Shown here: positions 17,283 to 25,565 of the stretch, piece by piece
Layout: every line of letters begins with the position of its first letter
Numbering within the stretch: the first letter of the stretch is position 1
Origin: Agarilytica sp045430285
Lineage (GTDB): Bacteria > Pseudomonadota > Gammaproteobacteria > Pseudomonadales > Cellvibrionaceae
NCBI GenBank assembly: GCA_045430285.1
Contig: JAILXV010000001.1
Span: 558,001 to 622,000, forward strand
DNA length: 64,000 bases
Direction: 5' to 3'
Notes under the pieces: generated by a model
Seen by the model: only the letters and a program-made list of their open reading frames with translations
Database searches by the model: none
What the model was told of the DNA's origin: nothing
Program-made: the position numbers and the translations under genes

Positions 17283-17433
17283 AGCTATCGGAAAGAAGTT
17301 TTAAAAAACGCATGAATATATCCCTATAGCTCCGCCGATTCATTGCGGCAACTGCTCCTGGCGTTGCTCTACCATCCGCCTTCCATGGCGGAGCCATGAA
17401 TCGACGGTTTTTAAAACTATCTTTCCGATAGCC
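17283..17433. repeat. hairpin repeat, copy 3 (enlarged loop)
   Basis: Arms at 17283-17309 and 17407-17433 share GCTATCGGAAAGA followed, after a one-base indel, by AGTTTTAAAAA. The loop has the family core split by about 50 extra bases: CCGCCGATTCAT on the left and ATGAATCGACGGTTTTT on the right. The extra part contains its own hairpin CCGCC-ttccat-GGCGG. It occupies the space just before cysS. Confidence 0.75.
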
Positions 17434-17504
17434 ACCTCGTACAGGGCTAGTTATCTATTTGGATATGCTTGGCTAAAAATTTAATAAATAAGGGTGTTAC
17501 CTTA

Positions 17505-18875
17505 ATGGGTTTAACCGTTTATAACTCGGCAACGAGAAAAAAAGAAAAGTTCGAACCAATCAAAGAAAACGAAGTGTCCATGTATGTGTGTGGCCCTACG
17601 GTGTATAACTTTGTGCATATTGGTAATGCACGGCCTGTCGTCGTGTTTGATACCTTGTTTAGAGTATTGAAAACGCTTTACCCCAAAGTGACCTACGCGC
17701 GCAATATTACCGATATTGACGATAAAATCATGAATACCGCGCGCGAAATAGGTGAAAGCATAGAAGCCGTATCTCAAAAATATGCAGCGGAATTCGAAAA
17801 AGATATGGCGCAACTCAATGCGTTAACACCAACCATAGTGCCTTATGCCACAGACCATATTGAACAAATGATCCAAATGGTTAGTTCATTGGTGGAGCAA
17901 GAGCACGCTTATGCGGCAGATGGCCACGTACTGTTTGATGTGCGTTCCATGAAAGATTACGGCCAACTTTCCAACCGCTCTCTGGACGATATGTTAGCGG
18001 GCGCGAGTGAACGAGGTGTAATGGCGGACTACAAACGTTATGCAGGGGATTTTGTTTTATGGAAGCCATCCTCGAATGACGAGCCTGGCTGGGAAAGCCC
18101 CTGGGGAAGAGGGCGGCCTGGTTGGCATTTAGAATGTTCCGCAATGATTGAAACACACTTAGGCAATACCATTGATATTCATGGTGGGGGCCGAGACCTT
18201 ATTTTTCCTCATCACGAAAACGAGCGAGCACAAAGCCAATGTGCACACGGCGGCGAAGAGTATGTGAAATATTGGATGCACAACGGCTTTATTAATATCG
18301 ACGGCGAGAAAATGTCGAAATCTCTGGGTAACTTTAAAACCGTACGTGACCTACTCGGAAAATATAATGGCGAAATATTACGTTTTGCATTGCTCTCTGG
18401 TCAGTACCGTTCCGAGCTAGATTTCTCCGCTGAGTTATTAGATCAAGCAAAAGCGAGTTTAGATGGCCTCTATGGTGCATTGAAGAATAGCAATGCAGAA
18501 GTTCAGGAGCTTAGTAAAGACCAACTGAATAGCAGTAAGGGTTATCAAGCATTGCTGGATGATTTGAACTCACCATTAGCGTTGAGTGAAATTCATCAGC
18601 TCGCTCGTGAACTCAATAAAGTTCCTACTAATGGTGCCGCCAAAAGCGAATTAATGGCATTAGCCAATTTGTTAGGTATTTTACAGAAATTACCAGAAGA
18701 GTGGTTCCAAGGAGATGCAGCGGATGGTGAATGGATTGAGGCGCTTATTGCAGAGCGTAACCAAGCAAAGTTAGATAAAAACTATGCTCGCGCAGATGAA
18801 ATTCGCGCGGAACTTAAAGATAAAAATGTTGTTCTATTGGACAGTAAAGAAGGCACCTCCTGGCGGAAAGAGTAA
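17505..18875 (+). CDS. cysS: cysteinyl-tRNA synthetase
   Basis: 456 residues from ATG 17505, chosen because the family starts just before the VYNSATRKKEKFEP block and an AAGGG site lies upstream; a TTG at 17469 would add 12 residues. Zinc and active-site residues are in MYVCGPTVYNFVHIGNARP (Cys and HIGN), HLECSAM and FPHHENERAQ; the KMSKS loop is present as GEKMSKSLGNF. It charges tRNA-Cys. Ten bases separate it from the channel gene downstream, so the two may be cotranscribed. Confidence 0.96.
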   Translation: MGLTVYNSATRKKEKFEPIKENEVSMYVCGPTVYNFVHIGNARPVVVFDTLFRVLKTLYPKVTYARNITDIDDKIMNTAREIGESIEAVSQKYAAEFEKDMAQLNALTPTIVPYATDHIEQMIQMVSSLVEQEHAYAADGHVLFDVRSMKDYGQLSNRSLDDMLAGASERGVMADYKRYAGDFVLWKPSSNDEPGWESPWGRGRPGWHLECSAMIETHLGNTIDIHGGGRDLIFPHHENERAQSQCAHGGEEYVKYWMHNGFINIDGEKMSKSLGNFKTVRDLLGKYNGEILRFALLSGQYRSELDFSAELLDQAKASLDGLYGALKNSNAEVQELSKDQLNSSKGYQALLDDLNSPLALSEIHQLARELNKVPTNGAAKSELMALANLLGILQKLPEEWFQGDAADGEWIEALIAERNQAKLDKNYARADEIRAELKDKNVVLLDSKEGTSWRKE

Positions 18876-18885
18876 GTATTAGCAT

Positions 18886-19695
18886 ATGAATTACGAGAAA
18901 ATTGAGCATACGTTCGAGAAAGTACGCTCGAATAAAATGTTTGAGACCTTTGTGGTCAGTATTATTATTTTTTCAGCTTTAGTTGTTGGCGTTAAAACAT
19001 ATCAAATTCCGCCTCAGGTCGAGCGTGTCGTTGTATTTCTTGATTGGCTGATTACCGCGATTTTTCTGATTGAAATTACGGTGCGGTTTCTTGGGGATAA
19101 AAATAAGAAACATTTTTTCCGAAACGGTTGGAATGTTTTCGATACTCTGATCGTGCTTGTGTCCATCATACCCATCGAGAACAGCGAGTTGGCGATTGTT
19201 GGCCGTTTGGTACGTATTTTCCGCGTGTTGAGGATGGTCTCGATTATTCCTGAACTGCGCGTGCTACTTAATTCCTTGCTCAAAGCGTTGCCACAACTTG
19301 GCTATGTTATGTTACTGCTGTTCATTATTTTTTATATTTACGCCGCGATTGGCAGTACATTCTTCAGTGAGATTAATCCAACTTTGTGGGGCGATATCGC
19401 TGTGAGTATGTTGACTTTGTTTCGAGTAATGACCTTCGAAGATTGGACGGATGTTATGTATGAAACAATGACGGTTTATGGATTGAGTTGGACATATTAT
19501 CTATCGTTTATATTTTTTACCGCGTTCGCGTTTTTGAATATGGTCATTGGTATAGTTGTCAGTGCATTAGAAAAAGAGCAGCAAAAACTATTGGTTGATG
19601 AAGGGCAGAATACGCGCAGTGAGATAGATCATCTTCGCGATGATATTAGCGAGCTTAAGAAAATGGTTCAGCAACTTTCCGCAAAAACACAGTAG
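18886..19695 (+). CDS. voltage-gated cation channel, single-domain NaChBac-like, Ca-type filter
   Basis: 269 residues: six transmembrane helices and a C-terminal coiled coil (about 226-267), one subunit of a homotetramer. S4 has four arginines at every third position (R107, R110, R113, R116 in VGRLVRIFRVLRMV). The pore loop LTLFRVMTFEDWTDV gives the filter T183-F-E-D-W-T-D189. Sodium channels such as NavAb have TLESWSM; the engineered calcium-selective CavAb has TLDDWSD, and this natural filter carries acids at the same three positions. It therefore probably passes Ca2+ or is non-selective for divalents, but selectivity is inferred. It is placed just after cysS and before a DnaJ-related gene. 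Confidence 0.88.
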   Translation: MNYEKIEHTFEKVRSNKMFETFVVSIIIFSALVVGVKTYQIPPQVERVVVFLDWLITAIFLIEITVRFLGDKNKKHFFRNGWNVFDTLIVLVSIIPIENSELAIVGRLVRIFRVLRMVSIIPELRVLLNSLLKALPQLGYVMLLLFIIFYIYAAIGSTFFSEINPTLWGDIAVSMLTLFRVMTFEDWTDVMYETMTVYGLSWTYYLSFIFFTAFAFLNMVIGIVVSALEKEQQKLLVDEGQNTRSEIDHLRDDISELKKMVQQLSAKTQ

Positions 19696-19759
19696 GGTTG
19701 GCCGTCTATATGACAGGTTGAGTAGCGGCAATTACATCGACGGCGACACAGGTAAGCTC

Positions 19760-20377
19760 ATGAGTGACAAAGCGCTAGGCGACATTATTCAGCGCGCAGC
19801 GACACTGCTGAAGCCCAACCTTGGGCCGCGTGAATCGAAGATCTATGATTTGGTCGATATACTGGCTAAGGCCAAGCTATATTCATGGTCCGATTCCCAG
19901 CTGGTGTCGCTCTACCAAAAACTATTTATCACTCAGGCAGCACTTTGCGAATTGTACTTTCAGTTTGAAGAGACGAGTGATCAAACGCTTGTCTTAACCC
20001 CCGTTTCAGCTTTTCTTCGGGTTGAAGATGAAAAGGAAGGTGTTCCCTCGGCCGCTCAACAGATGAGTGGAGATGTAGTTGAGGAGATGATACCCAATAT
20101 CGATTTTTTCTGTAATTACGCCAATTTCTATAATGCGTCCGAGCTAGATGTCCACTCGATGTTGGAAGGGTTTTGGAAAAAATATACTGCGCTTATGAGC
20201 GTTTCACCCGCTTTAGCGGCATTGGAGCTGGATGACGACGCAAGTTGGGGGGATATCCAACAGCGTTATCGTCATCTTGCATCCGCATATCACCCAGATA
20301 AAGGCGGCGATCCTACTAAGTTCGTTACTATCCGGCGCGCATACGAAAGTCTGAAGCGCAGCCAAAAGTCTCATTGA
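19760..20377 (+). CDS. DnaJ-related protein with C-terminal J domain
   Basis: About 205 residues from ATG 19760. The frame is open back to 19640 inside the channel gene, but no ribosome site supports starts there. The N-terminal part has the pattern LYQKLFITQAALCELYFQF and TPVSAFLRV seen in the DNAJ-related N-terminal domain family of gammaproteobacteria. The C-terminal 60 residues are a short J domain with the catalytic His-Pro-Asp in SAYHPDKGGDPTKF. J domains stimulate Hsp70 (DnaK) ATPase. The client is unknown. Confidence 0.85.
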   Translation: MSDKALGDIIQRAATLLKPNLGPRESKIYDLVDILAKAKLYSWSDSQLVSLYQKLFITQAALCELYFQFEETSDQTLVLTPVSAFLRVEDEKEGVPSAAQQMSGDVVEEMIPNIDFFCNYANFYNASELDVHSMLEGFWKKYTALMSVSPALAALELDDDASWGDIQQRYRHLASAYHPDKGGDPTKFVTIRRAYESLKRSQKSH

Positions 20378-20519
20378 TTATAAAAACCGACTGTGTCAGC
20401 GTTTAGCGCCAAACCATATCGATGCGCGGTATAGCGCTATGGTCCGCAAAAAAGCAGCTATCATATAGAATGAGCAGGAGCTCTTCGCTTCTAGTAATTC
20501 CATATAATGATTGCTGTTA

Positions 20520-22667
20520 ATGGAACCAATGCATTCCCAAACAGGCGCATCCTCATTCCGCTACCACATTAGCCGAAATCTTGTGGCGGGTTTGGTGTTG
20601 CTCATCTTTCTTATTATTTCTGTAAGCTTTTCCGTTATTTGGTTGGAAGCGCGCCCGAAGTTGGTGGCGTTGACGCTCGATAGCCAGATTCGTCTAGGTG
20701 AAAATATTGTCTTAGCCCTAGAAAAAGAAATGGAAGAGGTCAAAGGTCTCACGCGCGCGATAGCGACAAGTGCATCCTTGCTCGGGGAGCAGGATATCGA
20801 GACCTTATCCGCTATCGCGCCAGCAATGCTCCAACCAAAGGGGAATGAGCATATCTATGCCGGTGGCGGCGTGTGGCCTGAGCCCTATGCGTTTGACCCC
20901 TTAAAAGGCAGAAATAGCTTCTTTTGGGCGCAAAATAGAGCGGGGCAGCTCGAACTGCTAGACGATTATAATTTATCTCACGGGCCTGGCTATCACAACG
21001 AAGAGTGGTATGTCCCAGCGAAGGTGTTGGGGGGCGATACCTACTGGTCAAAATCTTATACAGATCCTTACTCTCAGCAACCGATGGTCACGTGCACGGC
21101 GCCCATGCGGCGTGGAGCAGAATTTATGGGTGTTGCGACCGTTGATCTCAAATTGGAGGGCGTCGCGGATGCCCTGAATCGGATAATCAACGGAATGGAC
21201 GCCTATGTATTTGTCGTCGATAGAAATAATCGCTTTATCGTATTCCCGATATTAGGCTTCGATGTTTCACGTGCTCATGTGTATAGCGGGACAAATGCGT
21301 TTGAGTATCTCGAAGATCTTGTTCGAGCGTACCCAGGCTTTAAGCAGATTAAGACGCGGCTAAATGCGATGGACAAATCCTTGTACCAGGACATGTTGCG
21401 GGATAAACCTGAGTATACCGCTTTGGTGAATCAATTATCTCAGGGTAGTTATCAGATTGACGAAAGCGAAGCAGAACGAATTTTGGCCCACCACTGGCTG
21501 CAAGAAAACTCTTCCGAGGCGAGTTTAAGCCCGCTGGATGTATTCGAAATACCTAACGATCTCTTGCTTCGGGGCGATGCGACAGGGGTTGTCTATCAGA
21601 TGCCCTCAACGAATTGGCGTATCGTAACAGTGTTTGAGCGCAAAGCTTACGGTGCAATCTCAGACTTAGTGAGCCAGAAATTATTTGGCGCTATTTTAAT
21701 GCCTTCGTTAATATTTGGCGTGCTTGCGTTAATTTTTTTAAAGCTCGGTATTATCGACCGAATTACGCGTATGGTGGCGATGCTATCGGAAGCGGCAGCT
21801 GATAGTGAGGGTAAGAGTTTAAAGCTTAAATATGATACGAAAGATGAATTAGGCCTATTGGCGTATTGGTTTAACCATCGCACAGACCAGCTAGAGCAAG
21901 CGATAAAGACCTCTAAGCGCGCTAACCAGGCTAAATCCGACTTTCTTACGGCTATGTCGCAAGAATTAAAAACGCCAATTAAATCAATCCTTGGTTTTAA
22001 TCGCCGATTAATCGTTAAACTTGGCGGTGACCTTGAAGAGCAGAATTATAAAACCTTGGTTGGGGTCCAAAGAAGTGCTCATCACCTACTAGGGTTGATC
22101 GATGATATTCTTGAAGTATCAGAACTTGAGGCAGGGAAGGTTAAATTAAAATTCGATTGGGAGAGCGTTAACATGCTCCTCGATGATGCCGCGAGCCAGA
22201 TGGTTGGCCAAATCGCGGATGCCAATCTGGATTTTGACATCATTCCTTTAAAAGATGATGTGAGAGTTTTCGCGGATCGACAAAAAATCATTCAAGTTTT
22301 GCTACACCTATTGGCCAATGCGATGCAAGCGACTAACGATGGGTCGGTAACAATAAAGGCTGAACCAATGTCTCTTGCCGATCATGATGCGATCGCGTTT
22401 TCAGTGATTGACACTGGTGTTGGACTGAGTAATGAAGAAAAACACCGGATTTACCGGCAATTCTCACAGGTTGATGAACACGTTGGTATCGCGAAAGGGA
22501 TGGGCTTGGGCTTGTATTTAATTCGTGAAATTACGACACTCCATCACGGTGCAGTCTTTTTTGAGTCTACATTGGACGTAGGGTCGACATTCCGCGTATT
22601 GATCCCTGTCAGTGCCAATTTATCCAAGGTCGATGATACGCTAGACGACTTGACTCATGATAAATAA
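20520..22667 (+). CDS. membrane sensor kinase-like protein with Cache domain, phospho-acceptor His replaced by Gln
   Basis: About 715 residues (ATG 20520; TTG 20511 and ATG 20529 are alternatives, none with a clear ribosome site). Transmembrane helix at about 20-45, a large periplasmic dCache-type sensor (about 45-390, with WYVPAKVLGGDTYWSKSY and a YVFVVDRNNRFIVFP strand), second helix, HAMP-like linker, then HisKA and HATPase. The H-box should read SHELRTP but here reads MSQELKTPIKS: codon 21960-21962 is CAA (Gln). The ATP-binding side looks complete: LLANAMQA, DTGVGLS and GMGLGLYL. It cannot autophosphorylate on the usual residue, so it may act by heterodimerising, by binding ATP, or by transmitting a conformational signal. 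No response regulator is adjacent. Confidence 0.85.
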   Translation: MEPMHSQTGASSFRYHISRNLVAGLVLLIFLIISVSFSVIWLEARPKLVALTLDSQIRLGENIVLALEKEMEEVKGLTRAIATSASLLGEQDIETLSAIAPAMLQPKGNEHIYAGGGVWPEPYAFDPLKGRNSFFWAQNRAGQLELLDDYNLSHGPGYHNEEWYVPAKVLGGDTYWSKSYTDPYSQQPMVTCTAPMRRGAEFMGVATVDLKLEGVADALNRIINGMDAYVFVVDRNNRFIVFPILGFDVSRAHVYSGTNAFEYLEDLVRAYPGFKQIKTRLNAMDKSLYQDMLRDKPEYTALVNQLSQGSYQIDESEAERILAHHWLQENSSEASLSPLDVFEIPNDLLLRGDATGVVYQMPSTNWRIVTVFERKAYGAISDLVSQKLFGAILMPSLIFGVLALIFLKLGIIDRITRMVAMLSEAAADSEGKSLKLKYDTKDELGLLAYWFNHRTDQLEQAIKTSKRANQAKSDFLTAMSQELKTPIKSILGFNRRLIVKLGGDLEEQNYKTLVGVQRSAHHLLGLIDDILEVSELEAGKVKLKFDWESVNMLLDDAASQMVGQIADANLDFDIIPLKDDVRVFADRQKIIQVLLHLLANAMQATNDGSVTIKAEPMSLADHDAIAFSVIDTGVGLSNEEKHRIYRQFSQVDEHVGIAKGMGLGLYLIREITTLHHGAVFFESTLDVGSTFRVLIPVSANLSKVDDTLDDLTHDK

Positions 22668-22840
22668 GAGCTGCACCCGACCAGACTGAACATATTCACA
22701 TGATTACTGTCCAGATCATGATTTTTTCATCATGAGGTTAGCGGATGGGATCTCAGTTGCGTTAATATCACCATCACTCGACGTACCTTACGTCCTCATT
22801 CTTTATTGAGTGAATTTTCCACAGTTTCTATGAGTATATT

Positions 22841-23662
22841 ATGGTTTTAGGCAGACTTATTGGAACCCTTATCGGGTTTTGGGTATTTAACATTTTTGGT
22901 GCCGTACTGGGCTATATCGCAGGTCATTACTTTGATAAAGGCCTCAAAGGCATCGATCAAAAATTTAGCCCAGAAGAACGATTGGCTGTGGAAAGGGCTT
23001 TTTTTGATGCGGTATTCCCACTCTTAGGGAAGCTGGCAAAATCTGATGGGCAGATATCCGAAGAAGAGGTTCGCAGCACAGAACAGCTGATGACAAAAAT
23101 GGGCCTGTCTTCCGAAGCGAGGGTCGAAGCGATCGAGCGCTTTAAGAATGGCGCCGGTCGTGATTACAATATTGATTCCGACATCGCAAACTTTTTGGAT
23201 AAGTGCGGCAAGTTAAACAACCTGAAGCAGATCTTACTTGTATACCTGATCACCATCGCCTATGCCGATGGGGTCCTGCACGAAAAAGAAGAAGAGCTGC
23301 TGCAGTACGTCGCCGACAAGCTGGGTTATTCACGATTCGCATTCAATCATTTGTTGGGCATGGTAAAAGCGCAAACGCATTTTTACCAAGGCCAACAGGA
23401 GCGCGCGGGATATCGCTCCCATGGCTATCAGCATGCGCGCCAGGATAAGAATGAACTGAAATTGGCTTACCAAGCATTGGGTGTGGATGAGAGCGTTAAT
23501 GATAAGGAATTGAAACAGGCTTATCGTCGTTTAATGAGTGAATATCATCCGGATAAACTCGCTGGGCGAGGGGTTCCAGAGGATATGGTTAAACTGGCTA
23601 CAGAGCGTTCACAAGAGATCCAATCTGCATATGAGCTCGTTAAAAAAAGCCGTAAGGCTTAG
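22841..23662 (+). CDS. djlA: co-chaperone DjlA
   Basis: 273 residues with the DjlA order: one N-terminal membrane helix rich in glycine (LIGTLIGFWVFNIFGAVLGY), a TerB-like helical domain at about 45-185 (AKSDGQISEEEV and AYADGVLHEKEEELL repeats, acidic metal-binding-like), and a C-terminal J domain with His-Pro-Asp in SEYHPDKLAG. It is a type III membrane protein with the J domain in the cytoplasm, stimulating DnaK; in E. coli it influences the Rcs envelope pathway. It overlaps the nuclease gene by 32 bases. Confidence 0.95.
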   Translation: MVLGRLIGTLIGFWVFNIFGAVLGYIAGHYFDKGLKGIDQKFSPEERLAVERAFFDAVFPLLGKLAKSDGQISEEEVRSTEQLMTKMGLSSEARVEAIERFKNGAGRDYNIDSDIANFLDKCGKLNNLKQILLVYLITIAYADGVLHEKEEELLQYVADKLGYSRFAFNHLLGMVKAQTHFYQGQQERAGYRSHGYQHARQDKNELKLAYQALGVDESVNDKELKQAYRRLMSEYHPDKLAGRGVPEDMVKLATERSQEIQSAYELVKKSRKA

Positions 23663-24551
23663 CTTATCTGGGTTAACCCTTCTTTATGCATCGCTTGGTT
23701 ACGCTTGGAGTAAGCAGGGTCACGAAGCGATTACGTCTGCGTCGATTTCCATGCTCAGTGTGACAGAGCAAAAGTATTACTTAGCACTGGCGGCGCTTCT
23801 AACTAAGCCAAATAAGCAAATTCAACCTCAGGCTGCGGATGTACTCAATGGCGATATTGGTATGGGGATTGTTGCTGTCCTCGGAAGTTTTCCAGACAAT
23901 GTTCGTCATAAATCATTAGCAGCGCTTTTTAATCGTTACGGTGAAGCTGTTCCTAAGCAACTTCTAAAGTATCGCGATAAAACGACGGATAACTGGCATT
24001 ACCACAACGTCGCCTCAAGAAATAAAAAAAATGCTCATTGTGATTTTGTTAATAGAGGGAAGTTATTGGATATACTGAAGATTTTGGATGTTGCACTTAA
24101 GTCTCCTATATCAAAACAACAAGAAGCACTGTTAGTAAGTTTTCAAATCCACCTTATTCAAGATATTCATCAACCCTTGCACACACTTACGAAATTGGAT
24201 GACTCATGTGAGCATGATCTAGGTGGTAATCGAACGTGTGTTGTTAAGAAGAAAACCGGTAGCTGCGAACCGAACCTTCATCGATACTGGGATGCTGGTT
24301 TTGGCGTATTTGATCAACTAGAAATATATCGCTCAGATTTTTCTTATCGGTATATAGATTTAGATAAATTTCACCCAGTTCAGTGGGTATCTGAAAATAA
24401 TGCGCTTTATGACCATGTCTACCAACAAGACAAGCCGAAGTATTTTGAATCTTCCAAAGCTTTGGTTCAGAAACGCGTTTCGATTGCAGTTAAACGTTTG
24501 GCATACTATCTTGAATCTCATTTTGCATATGTTCAAGCCAATAAAAAATAA
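23631..24551 (+). CDS. secreted S1/P1-type zinc nuclease
   Basis: 306 residues from ATG 23631, inside the end of djlA in another frame. The signal peptide (LSLSGLTLLYASLGYA) is followed directly by Trp (W26), which in this family becomes the mature N-terminus and binds zinc. Other zinc ligands are seen in GHEAI, the WHYHNV block, HLIQDIHQPLHT and NLHRYWDAGF. S1/P1 enzymes cut single-stranded DNA and RNA and have 3'-nucleotidase activity, so it may scavenge nucleotides in the periplasm. The Cys-rich part (SCEHDLGGNRTCVVKKKTGSC) suggests disulfides. The exact signal-cleavage site matters and was read by eye. Confidence 0.88.
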   Translation: MSSLKKAVRLSLSGLTLLYASLGYAWSKQGHEAITSASISMLSVTEQKYYLALAALLTKPNKQIQPQAADVLNGDIGMGIVAVLGSFPDNVRHKSLAALFNRYGEAVPKQLLKYRDKTTDNWHYHNVASRNKKNAHCDFVNRGKLLDILKILDVALKSPISKQQEALLVSFQIHLIQDIHQPLHTLTKLDDSCEHDLGGNRTCVVKKKTGSCEPNLHRYWDAGFGVFDQLEIYRSDFSYRYIDLDKFHPVQWVSENNALYDHVYQQDKPKYFESSKALVQKRVSIAVKRLAYYLESHFAYVQANKK

Positions 24552-24601
24552 CACGTTTATTCTAAAAATGACTCCCAATCAAAACGAGCAAAAGATTAAT
24601 T

Positions 24602-25447
24602 ATGGCTAGTGGTAAATCAATTCTTATTACGGGTTGCTCCAGCGGTATCGGAAAAAGCGCGGCCTATAGGCTTCAGGAAAGGGGTTACCGAGTAATCGCG
24701 TCGGTCAGAAAACCCGAAGATATTGCCGTTCTGAAAGACGAAGGGCTAGAACACGTAATTCATTTGGATTTACGGTCCAGCGGATCTATCGACACGGCGA
24801 TAGCTGAAACGCTAAAGATTTCAGGTGGGCAGCTATACGCCTTATTTAATAATGGCGCCTATGGTCAGCCTGGTGCAGTCGAGGACCTCACGCGTGAGGC
24901 CTTAGTAAAACAGTTTCAAACCAATGTTTTTGGCACACATGAATTAACCGTAAAGATACTTCCTTACCTCAATAAGGATGACGCTAGAATTATCCAAAAC
25001 AGTTCAATTTTAGGGTTTGTGGCCATGCCCATGCGCGGTGCATACAACGCAAGTAAGCATGCACTTGAAGGGTTGACCGATACGCTTCGAATTGAACTCA
25101 GAGAAACAAACACCAAAGTCAGTATTATTCAACCTGGGCCGATACAAACGCATTTTCGGAAAAACGCACTAATTGCGCTGGAGGAAAATATTGATATTAC
25201 GAAGAGCCGTCATCAAGGTCGGTACGAAGGCGCGCTAAAGCGTCTCAAAAAAGTTGGTGCGGCCTCGCGGTTTACGTTACCACCAGAATCGGTTATTGAA
25301 AAACTCATTCATGCGCTCGAGTCGACGCGACCAAAAACGCGATATAAAGTCACGTTCCCGACCTATCTACTCGCGTTTATAAAACCGCTGTTTTCAACTA
25401 ATTTATTCGATAAGGTGTTGATGGCTTCAGCAAAGTCTGAAGGGTAA
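24602..25447 (+). CDS. short-chain dehydrogenase/reductase
   Basis: 281 residues of the classical SDR family. The cofactor motif is TGCSSGIG near residue 10, the NAG-like turn is FNNGAYG, and the catalytic Tyr/Lys is YNASK with a preceding catalytic Ser in IIQNSSILG. It is NAD(P)-dependent; the substrate is unknown. It starts 50 bases after the nuclease and could be cotranscribed. Proteins with the QPGPIQTHF motif in this subgroup are often called SDR oxidoreductases of unknown specificity. Confidence 0.88.
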   Translation: MASGKSILITGCSSGIGKSAAYRLQERGYRVIASVRKPEDIAVLKDEGLEHVIHLDLRSSGSIDTAIAETLKISGGQLYALFNNGAYGQPGAVEDLTREALVKQFQTNVFGTHELTVKILPYLNKDDARIIQNSSILGFVAMPMRGAYNASKHALEGLTDTLRIELRETNTKVSIIQPGPIQTHFRKNALIALEENIDITKSRHQGRYEGALKRLKKVGAASRFTLPPESVIEKLIHALESTRPKTRYKVTFPTYLLAFIKPLFSTNLFDKVLMASAKSEG

Positions 25448-25565
25448 AGGGGCTATTTCCGGTACGAGCACACAAATGTTAGTGTCGTATCTAAAGTCAA
25501 ACATTTCACACATAGCCCGCTACTAAGGTAAAATCTCCAAAATTTTTCATTGGGGATTTGATCAC

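Noticed and set aside
17135..17329. Open frame of 64 codons between glnS and cysS
   Set aside because: It runs through both hairpin repeats, lacks a ribosome site and has no protein-like composition.
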